From Candidatus Eiseniibacteriota bacterium (GTDB taxonomy: Bacteria > Eisenbacteria > RBG-16-71-46 > CAIMUX01), in assembly GCA_903844735.1 (NCBI GenBank), contig CAIMUX010000131.1:62001-126000 (forward strand): a stretch of 64,000 bases of DNA. Reading direction: 5' to 3'. The first letter of the stretch is position 1, and each line of letters starts with the position of its first letter. Positions 56,680-64,000 of this stretch are shown here, one piece after another. A program made the position numbers and the translations under genes. Below the pieces are notes generated by a model. It was not told the origin of the DNA, made no database searches, and was given only the letters and a program-made list of their open reading frames with translations.

Positions 56680-58842
56680 TTACCGCATCCGGACCAGCAG
56701 ACGCCGTGAGGTGAACGACCCCGAGGCGGCCTCCAGGTAGTACACCCCCGCCGGCACCACGCGCCCCGCAGCGTCCGTACCGTCCCAGGCATCTCCGTGA
56801 TCCAGCGGCAGCGCCTGACGCGCCATGGCCAGCCGCCGTCCCTGTGGATCGTAGATCGCCCAGGACCAGCTCGCCCCCGGGACGTCCGCAATGCCTGATC
56901 CCCTGCTCGCCAACACCGGCGCGAACCGAACCTCTCCCGCGAACGGGTTGGGTCCCACGCGCAGGTCGAGGCGTGTGGAGGAAGCGGCACCTGTCACCGG
57001 CTGGATCCCCGTGACTTCTTGCGTGAAGAAGGTGCGGGTTTCGCGCGAGAGGCGCCGGTGACCGGGGGCGTCCTCGGCGAAAACCTCCCACTTGTAGTAT
57101 GAGTCCTGATCCAGCGAAGCGAGCGTCAGCGTCGTGTCAGTCCCGGTGGGGTAGGTCCACTCCGCGCCGCTCGGAAACTTCCAGATGTGTAGCTGGTAAG
57201 TCACCGGCACCGGCGAGTCCCCGTCGACCGTCCGCCGCCAACGGAAGGAAATCGGCCACGGATACAGCAGTGCATTCCGGTCCGGGCTCACCAAGTCAAA
57301 AGGCAGCGGGTAGAGGACCGGAGAGGAGTTCATCGCCGCCACGGCGTTGATGCGACCCCATCCGTAGTCGTTGCCGGGTGTGAGGTGGCGATCGGCAGTG
57401 TTCATCATCGCCGAGCGGATCTGCATGTTGCTCCACTCAGGGTGCGCCTCAGCCAGAAGCACGGCGACACCACTTACCAGCGGACAGGACAGCGAGGTCC
57501 CGCTGGCCGACCCGTAGGTATCGACCGCGCTCGCGTCAGCCCACCAGGTCCGGACGCCCCGGGCCACAACCTCGGGCTTGGTCCGGCCATCGTCACTCGG
57601 TCCGCGTGAGGAGAAGGAGGCGATGACATTCAAGCTGTCCACGGCCCCCACCGAAAGCACGCTGTCGGCGTCAGCCGGTGTCCCGAGGCTCATCGGTCCT
57701 TGGTAGCCTTCGTTCCCCGCCGAGTTGACACAGAGGATCCCGCGGGCCGAGGCGATGTCGATGGCGCGGGAAATCACGGGCGTGTCGCCGTCCTTCAGCG
57801 GGTAGTTGTAGCAGAAACCGTCGTCAAAGCAGGTGTACGCGAGGCTGGCACTGGTCACCCGCACCCCGAGGGAGTCGGCCCACTCAAGAGCGGCGACATA
57901 GTTGTCCTCCTCGACCTGCGTCTCGGAACGAATGTCCTCCGTCTTGGCGAGAACAAACTCAGCGCCGTACGCCGGGCCGACGATGTGGCCGGGGTCATAG
58001 CCGCCATGCGCCGCCCAGGTGCCGGTCCCGTGGGTCTGCTGTCCGGAAACGTCGACCGCCTCGTTTTGGGTGTTCCCGTCGTGGAACACGAAGTCTCGCT
58101 CACCCAGAATCCTGGCACTCGAAAACGCATGATGATCTTTGCGAAACCCTGTATCTAACATCATCATACGGACTCGATTGCCGGTATAGCCGAGAGCATG
58201 AACAGCCGGGACTTGGATCTCCAGGAGCTGGCCGTACGAGGGCCCGTACGGGTCCGGCCCGCGGGTCGAGCTCTTGTCTGCGAGGGTCCGGCCGAGGGGC
58301 GTTCCGTCAGGAGCGAATGCCGGGCCGAGGCTCTGCCGCTCGCCCCGCGCCACCGGGCGCACTTCGCGGACGAACGGGAGGGCACGCACGGCCGCGACCG
58401 CCTCCGCAGACAGGTCAGCACTCACGCCGTTCAACCAGCGGGTCTGGTGGCGAATGCACCCCAGAGTTGCGATCCGGTCAACGTACGACTGACGGAGCGG
58501 CAGGTCGCGCTCGTCGGGAACTGCGCCCGAAGGCCCGGCCTCTCGTGAGGCCCAGGACTCGGCGGGAATCCGTTCGGCGACGGCGAGCCAGTCTTTGGGG
58601 GTGGGCGGGGTGGGTCCGCGGTCGGCGAAGAAGACCCAATAGGCACCGGTCTTGGCGGATGGCGCCGGAGCCGGAACTGGGGTAGGCGCTGGGGCTGAAG
58701 CCACAGCACCAGAACGGGTTGAGGCCGAAGAAACAGCCGGGGCGGGAGCCACCGCAGCCACCGCCGGGCCCGGGGCAGGCGCCAAGATACCGAGTAGAGT
58801 GGACAGGACCGCTGCCGCCGCCCCGCACCAGGATCGCAACAT
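56680..58842 (-). CDS. Secreted subtilisin-like serine protease (S8) with FlgD-like C-terminal domain
   Basis: 720 residues. A signal peptide (about 1-33) and an Ala/Pro-rich linker come first. A propeptide-like region has WVFFADRGPTPPT and LPFVREVRPVARG. The S8 domain has the catalytic Asp in MMLDTGFRKDHHAF, the His in QQTHGTGTWAAHGGY, the oxyanion Asn in VNSAGNEGY and the Ser in GSASGTSLSCPLVSG. A fibronectin-like domain and the FlgD-Ig/T9SS-like module (RVGPNPFAGEV, GVYYLEAASGSFTSRRLLV) end the protein, as in the metalloprotease at 12789. The ATG at 58842 has AAGGAG five bases ahead. Confidence 0.9.
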   Translation of the reverse strand: MLRSWCGAAAAVLSTLLGILAPAPGPAVAAVAPAPAVSSASTRSGAVASAPAPTPVPAPAPSAKTGAYWVFFADRGPTPPTPKDWLAVAERIPAESWASREAGPSGAVPDERDLPLRQSYVDRIATLGCIRHQTRWLNGVSADLSAEAVAAVRALPFVREVRPVARGERQSLGPAFAPDGTPLGRTLADKSSTRGPDPYGPSYGQLLEIQVPAVHALGYTGNRVRMMMLDTGFRKDHHAFSSARILGERDFVFHDGNTQNEAVDVSGQQTHGTGTWAAHGGYDPGHIVGPAYGAEFVLAKTEDIRSETQVEEDNYVAALEWADSLGVRVTSASLAYTCFDDGFCYNYPLKDGDTPVISRAIDIASARGILCVNSAGNEGYQGPMSLGTPADADSVLSVGAVDSLNVIASFSSRGPSDDGRTKPEVVARGVRTWWADASAVDTYGSASGTSLSCPLVSGVAVLLAEAHPEWSNMQIRSAMMNTADRHLTPGNDYGWGRINAVAAMNSSPVLYPLPFDLVSPDRNALLYPWPISFRWRRTVDGDSPVPVTYQLHIWKFPSGAEWTYPTGTDTTLTLASLDQDSYYKWEVFAEDAPGHRRLSRETRTFFTQEVTGIQPVTGAASSTRLDLRVGPNPFAGEVRFAPVLASRGSGIADVPGASWSWAIYDPQGRRLAMARQALPLDHGDAWDGTDAAGRVVPAGVYYLEAASGSFTSRRLLVRMR

Positions 58843-59201
58843 GGTAACTCCTTCTCTGGGGCACCAGACGGCAGGGCCGGGCGTTCGCATTTCCGCCCCC
58901 ACAGGACTAAGGATACCATAGTCGGTCCGGGATCGGCTCAGTGGATCGTGATGCTGCTCTCGGCAGGCAGTGCAGCGAGGCGGCGCCGTCCGCGTAGTCG
59001 CCGCCGAACCGCGCGGGCGACAATGGTGCCAGGTTGTCCACCGGCTCACGAACGGCGGAGCCCGGATGAGCACGCATCAGAGATAGCGCGCCGTAGCGGT
59101 AGCACAACCATTGCTTCAGCACGAGCAGGTGAGGCGAAACCGCCGCCATGCAAGTGGGGTTCGCATCGAAACCGGGTCGGATCGCGCTGGCGGCGAGATG
59201 C
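58843..59201. other. Intergenic gap without a recognised gene
   Basis: No convincing ORF. On the minus strand TATGGT at about 58915-58922 could be a -10 box for the protease, but no -35 was found. The rest is GC-rich text without repeats that I can see. Confidence 0.4.
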
Positions 59202-60029
59202 TCAGTCTACCGACAGCCGCGAGAGAATCGCCTCGTGGAGCGGCCCGTTGGTCGCGACGATCGACCCACCTTGGAGCCAATCATCACCCCCGCGGGCGTC
59301 GGTGACTCGCCCCCCAGCCTCGGACACGAGAAGCGCCCCCGCCGCGACATCCCACGGGCTCAGCGCGAGCTCCCAGTAGCCGTCGTAGCGACCGGCCGCG
59401 ACATAGGCGAGGTCGAGGGCCGCGGAACCGCAGCGGCGCAGGCCGCGGGTCTCGAGGCTCAACCTCGCCCAGTTGTCGAGGTTGGTGTTTCCGACCTCGC
59501 CCTGGCGATAGGCGAAGCCACTGGCGAGGAGGGCGTGCCCTAGATCGGCATCGTGGGACACCTGGAGCGGGTGAGCACCATCGGCGGACCCTCCGCGGCC
59601 GCGCACGGCCGCAAATGTCTCGCGCAGCCGCGGCGCGTGGACAACGCCGAGGAGAATTCCCTCTTCGTCTTCGAGGCCAATCGAGACACAGAAGAACGGG
59701 TGGCGATGGACGAAGTTTGTGGTCCCGTCCAGCGGGTCGATGATCCAGCGGTAGGGCGCGGTCCCCTCGCGGGCGCCCCCCTCCTCGGCGAGGATAGCGT
59801 GCCCGGGCCAGGTGGCGCGGATCCGGTCGATGACCAGCCGCTCCGACGCTAGGTCGTATTTGGTGACCAGGTTGCGCCAGCCTTTGTAGTCAACCTCGCC
59901 CCGCTCGACCTTCGCGTACCCATCGAGAAGGAGGTCCCCCGCCTCGCGCGCCACATGAAGGGCGAAAGCCAGCATCTCGTCGGCGTGCTCGTTTCCGCCC
60001 GTGCCCTTCGCCACCCCGCCTCCCGCCAT
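59202..60029 (-). CDS. Inositol-monophosphatase-family phosphatase
   Basis: 275 residues, Mg-dependent. Metal ligands are visible in AILAEEGG (Glu) and [14 protein letters not shown] (Asp, Asp), and in the last one, [18 protein letters not shown]. The Lys of VTKYDLASE also fits. Members hydrolyse inositol monophosphate, fructose-1,6-bisphosphate or PAP; the usual features do not separate these here. The ATG at 60029 follows GGGGGGACC. The gene is divergent from glycyl-tRNA synthetase. Confidence 0.92.
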   Translation of the reverse strand: MAGGGVAKGTGGNEHADEMLAFALHVAREAGDLLLDGYAKVERGEVDYKGWRNLVTKYDLASERLVIDRIRATWPGHAILAEEGGAREGTAPYRWIIDPLDGTTNFVHRHPFFCVSIGLEDEEGILLGVVHAPRLRETFAAVRGRGGSADGAHPLQVSHDADLGHALLASGFAYRQGEVGNTNLDNWARLSLETRGLRRCGSAALDLAYVAAGRYDGYWELALSPWDVAAGALLVSEAGGRVTDARGGDDWLQGGSIVATNGPLHEAILSRLSVD

Positions 60030-60164
60030 CGGTCCCCCCTTCTCGCCTGTGCGCGCTGGCTTCGGGCTTCAGGCCGGAGGGCGTCGAGCAGTCCCTGAAG
60101 GCCACGAATTACGGCCCGATGCCCGATGCCCGACGCCTCCGAATCCCAGCGCCGACCTTCCCCG

Positions 60165-60194
60165 TTGAGATCCGCCCCGCCCAGCGGGTACAGT
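60165..60194 (+). promoter_or_regulatory. Sigma-70-type promoter for glycyl-tRNA synthetase
   Basis: TTGAGA (60165-60170), 18 bases, then TACAGT (60189-60194), about 95 bases before the ATG at 60290. No T-box-like structure was seen in the leader. Confidence 0.4.
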
Positions 60195-60289
60195 CTCCCA
60201 ACAATCTACCAGTTTGGACACGGGCCGTCCCGACTCCTTCACGCGACACCAAGGCAGCGGGCGACGGGTCGGCCGAACACGGGGGATGC

Positions 60290-61615
<1,326 letters not shown>

Positions 61616-62085
61616 GTCGCCGGGCCGACCGAGGCCCGCAGGGCTCGCGGAACCGGCGCGACCATGCACAACGGGGACGCCCCGGTTCCGCATCGATGTC
61701 CGCTGCCCGCCCTCTTCTTTCTTCAACGGGGTCGCCAGCCGGGTGCTTCCCTGCTTGTCCCTCTATCTTGTTGTGTGGACTGAACATGGCAACTGTCGGA
61801 CGAACCGACACCTGATCGTCGTGCTAATTCGTTGAGATTCAAGCTGTTTAACCCTGAGCCACCCCCGAGACCGGGACGATAGAAGCCCGGGGGTAACAAA
61901 GCTCGCCCCCTCAACAAGAGTCGAACGAGCGAGCCATCACGCAGTACTACGCCATACAACATGTTATGTGGAAGGACATGAAATCAACGATAGCGGCGCG
62001 AAGATTGCCGCTACCTGATGGGAGTCTGGCCTCCGAGAGCGGAATTGCCGTGTCACGGGGCGGCGGACGGAGAGAGAGAGACACC
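61616..62085. other. Intergenic region before the PEP-CTERM gene
   Basis: No gene was recognised in these 470 bases. The GC content falls toward 61800-62000. A short palindrome AACATGTT lies in ACAACATGTTATGT at about 61955-61970, and a weak stem GAAGCCCGGGGG is near 61886. A sigma-54-type promoter, often seen ahead of PEP-CTERM genes, was looked for and not found. Confidence 0.4.
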
Positions 62086-62808
62086 ATGAGAATTCGCATC
62101 TTAGGCACATTGGCGCTGCTGGCATTGGCCAGCGGCTTCGCTGGACCGGCCGGAGCGATTCCGGCGCTGCAGCTTTATATCGACGGGGCCTCCTGGGACA
62201 CTGTCACCGAGACTTGGCAGGTTACGGCCCCGACCTTCGATCTGTGGGTTATCGGGGACGTCGGCCACTATGGTACGATTTTCGACGTGAAGCTGGCTGT
62301 TGCCTACAACACGGGCGACACAGGCGCGCTCACCCTCACGGGTAAGCGGACGACCAGGATCCAAGACCTGTCGACCCCCGGGAACCCTGCCTACCAGAGC
62401 TTCGCTGACGGCATCGCACCCGTCACCGGCGATGGCAGCAGTCTGCCGGGGCACGGCGTTTATGGGGTTGGCCATAGTTTCCGGAAGTACTTCCTGGGTG
62501 ATTTCACGTCGACGGACTCCAAGATCGGCGATTTCAACGGAGATCTTCCGTTCCCGACCGCGTTTCCCGATTTGGGCCAAATCAACGTCTACGAGGTTGC
62601 TGTCACGGGGTTCACGGGCGGCCTCCATTTTGACACCTACAATCACGTCGCGGGCAGAAATGGGAGCGAGAAATACGTGACAGCCCCGTTCTCCCATGAT
62701 GCCGGCGCCAGCACCCCCGAGGACGTCCCGGAGCCCGGCGCCCTGGTTCTTTTCGGCACGGTCATGATCGGGGCGTTCGGGGTCGGCCTCCGGCGGCGCC
62801 GCCGCTAG
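62086..62808 (+). CDS. PEP-CTERM sorted exported protein
   Basis: 240 residues. A signal peptide covers about residues 1-24 (MRIRILGTLALLALASGFAG, then PAGA). The body is beta-rich with Gly/Asp/Thr loops and no known domain. The C-terminus has the full sorting signal: VPEPGALVLFGTVMIGAFGV followed by an Arg cluster. Such proteins are cut by an exosortase (EpsH/XrtA type) and placed at the surface, commonly in biofilm matrix; no exosortase gene is in the window. The start at 62086 has GGAGAGAGAGAG upstream, somewhat far for a ribosome site. Confidence 0.87.
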   Translation: MRIRILGTLALLALASGFAGPAGAIPALQLYIDGASWDTVTETWQVTAPTFDLWVIGDVGHYGTIFDVKLAVAYNTGDTGALTLTGKRTTRIQDLSTPGNPAYQSFADGIAPVTGDGSSLPGHGVYGVGHSFRKYFLGDFTSTDSKIGDFNGDLPFPTAFPDLGQINVYEVAVTGFTGGLHFDTYNHVAGRNGSEKYVTAPFSHDAGASTPEDVPEPGALVLFGTVMIGAFGVGLRRRRR

Positions 62809-62849
62809 GACGCTCACCCCGGCCTGCACGCGGCCGGTACGAAAATGTC

Positions 62850-62884
62850 GAGGCCGTCGCCCTTCGCGTCGGCCTCTTCGTTTC
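62850..62884 (+). terminator. Terminator candidate after the PEP-CTERM gene
   Basis: GAGGCCG (62850-62856) pairs with CGGCCTC (62870-62876), followed by TTCGTTT. A second weaker stem CCGGCC/GGCCGG lies just upstream at about 62819-62837. Confidence 0.55.
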
Positions 62885-62946
62885 CCCCCGAGTCTGCATC
62901 TCCGCTCGCGCGATGCTACGCTGCATCGACGAAAGGGGGCCTGACC

Positions 62947-64000
62947 ATGAGCACCCAACTCCGCAAACACGCCGGCCGCAAGTACCGCACAAAGAAACGC
63001 CCACCGCCCGGCTCCGCGCCCGGCACGCTCGTCGGCGCAACCGGGGCGCACCCGCCGACGATTCGTGTCATCGGCTACGGGCCTGAAAGGATTGAGGAGC
63101 ACACCCCCGCACGCGTCGAGGAACTGCCCGCGCTGCTCGAGCGGCAGCCGGTCACCTGGATCGACATCGACGCCCTCTCCGACGCCGAGACGGTGCGGAA
63201 GCTCGGCGAGATCTTCCACCTCCACCCGCTGGCCCAGGAGGACATCCTCAACACCTACCAGCGGGCGAAGGTCGAGCCGTACGGGGATCACATCTTCGTG
63301 GTCTCGCGCATGTTCAGCCTGCAGGGAGGCGTGCTGCAGGCCGAGCAGTTCAGCCTCTTCTTCGGCCCCGGCCTTCTTCTCAGCTTCCAGCAGGTGCCCG
63401 GCGACTGTCTCGATCCGGTGCGCGAACGTTTGCGCCGCGGCGGGTCGATCCGCGAACGCGGCGCCGACTTCCTCGCCTATGCGCTGCTCGACGCGGTCAT
63501 CGACGCCTACTTCCCGGTGATCGAGGAGTGCGGCACCCGGCTGGAGGAGGCGGAGATCGAGGTCTTCAGCCGGCCCGGGCCGCAGGCGGTGCGCCGCATC
63601 CACGACATCCGCAGCGATCTGTTGATGCTGCGCCGCGCGGTGTGGCCGCTGCGCGACGCGGTGAACGCCCTCGTGCGAGATCCGCACCCGGTGATCCGCG
63701 ACGAAACCCGGGTCTTCTTGCGCGATTGCTATGATCACACGGTGCAGATCATGGACCTGGTGGAGACCTTCCGCGAGCTGGCGGCCGGGCTCACTGACAT
63801 CTACCTCTCGAGCCTCGGGCAACGAACGAACGAAACGATGCGGCTGCTCACCGTGATCTCGACGATCTTCATACCGCTGACCTTCCTCGCCGGACTCTGG
63901 GGAATGAACTACGACCCGAGCTCGTCCCCGTTCAACATGCCGGAGCTGCGCTGGAAGTGGGGCTACCCGGCGGCGCTGCTCTTCATGTTCGCGCTGGGAG
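62947..64000 (+). CDS. corA: CorA-family magnesium/cobalt transporter (C-terminus cut by window edge)
   Basis: 351 codons up to the window edge. A basic, disordered N-terminus (about 1-40) precedes the large cytoplasmic domain (IDIDALSDAETVRKLGEIF, HPLAQEDILNTYQRAKVEPY, DHIFVVSRMF) and the stalk helix. The first pore helix is visible as LTVISTIFIPLTFLAGLWGM followed by the GMN signature in GMNYDPSSSPFNMPEL, and the second helix begins YPAALLFMFALG. Only a few residues should be missing. The ATG at 62947 has AAAGGGGG upstream. Confidence 0.93.
   Translation, partial: MSTQLRKHAGRKYRTKKRPPPGSAPGTLVGATGAHPPTIRVIGYGPERIEEHTPARVEELPALLERQPVTWIDIDALSDAETVRKLGEIFHLHPLAQEDILNTYQRAKVEPYGDHIFVVSRMFSLQGGVLQAEQFSLFFGPGLLLSFQQVPGDCLDPVRERLRRGGSIRERGADFLAYALLDAVIDAYFPVIEECGTRLEEAEIEVFSRPGPQAVRRIHDIRSDLLMLRRAVWPLRDAVNALVRDPHPVIRDETRVFLRDCYDHTVQIMDLVETFRELAAGLTDIYLSSLGQRTNETMRLLTVISTIFIPLTFLAGLWGMNYDPSSSPFNMPELRWKWGYPAALLFMFALG

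Noticed and set aside
61616-62085. A sigma-54 promoter ahead of the PEP-CTERM gene
   Set aside because: No TGGC and TTGC pair with correct spacing was found by eye.

Overview
This is high-GC bacterial DNA, densely coding, with genes of ordinary chromosomal type on both strands. No phage, integrase, transposase, CRISPR array or rRNA operon was seen. The organism is Gram-negative: there is an LpoB-like lipoprotein, an AsmA-like protein, an ExbB/ExbD pair, a beta-barrel candidate and a Ccm cytochrome c maturation operon. Three traits point to an uncultivated phylum near the FCB group, such as Candidatus Eisenbacteria or Krumholzibacteria: secreted proteases ending in FlgD-like/T9SS-like C-terminal domains, a PEP-CTERM protein, and large sigma-54 activators with N-terminal helical repeats. 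That placement is an inference from gene content; no taxonomic marker was tested.

Layout. 0-8 kb: truncated lpoB-like gene, a family 2 glycosyltransferase, acyl-CoA dehydrogenase, a pteridine-reductase-like SDR, then an L,D-transpeptidase/AsmA-like pair. 8-12.8 kb: a non-coding stretch with a repeat copy and a decayed gene, a sigma-54 activator, a small exported protein, and a 21-residue ORF behind a sigma-54-type promoter. 12.8-19.5 kb: a secreted metalloprotease, tRNA-Glu, rarA, galE, then a receiver protein and a tiny AKKA-repeat histone-H1-like protein sharing a near-consensus sigma-54 promoter. 19.7-23.5 kb: an exbB-exbD-histidine kinase-NtrC regulator operon. 23.6-30 kb: HIT protein, YfhO-like membrane protein, family 4 glycosyltransferase, DegT aminotransferase, SpoU methyltransferase. 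30-36 kb: PP2C phosphatase, MFS transporter, a very acidic small protein, a DUF3857 protein and motAB.

36-44 kb holds a tightly packed operon that I do not recognise. It encodes a hydrolase-fold protein without a recognisable nucleophile, an exported protein with a peptidoglycan-binding-like segment, a probable beta-barrel, and a 1492-residue protein of repeated Ig-like domains. 44.4-47.4 kb is ccmE-A-B-C-D, with a CcmE whose haem-binding His is replaced by a CxxxY motif. 47.7-51.2 kb is dnaE. 51.5-56.5 kb holds a two-gene operon ending in a zinc-ribbon protein, a broken DUF438 gene, and an arsR-led thiol-redox operon (two thioredoxin-like proteins, CcdA, and a third thioredoxin-like protein) with an apparently leaderless promoter. 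56.7-64 kb: subtilisin-like protease, inositol-phosphatase family protein, glycyl-tRNA synthetase, PEP-CTERM protein and a truncated CorA.

How the genes relate. Several units serve the cell envelope: peptidoglycan (LpoB-like, L,D-transpeptidase), sugars (two glycosyltransferases, GalE, DegT, YfhO-like) and energised inner-membrane complexes (ExbBD, MotAB). The CxxxY CcmE together with the CcdA/thioredoxin operon is compatible with the variant cytochrome c maturation route called System I*. Sigma-54 control recurs: two activators and two sigma-54-type promoters lie within about 12 kb. Most operon junctions are ATGA or GTGA overlaps, which makes gene boundaries reliable. All promoter, repeat and terminator calls were made by eye.
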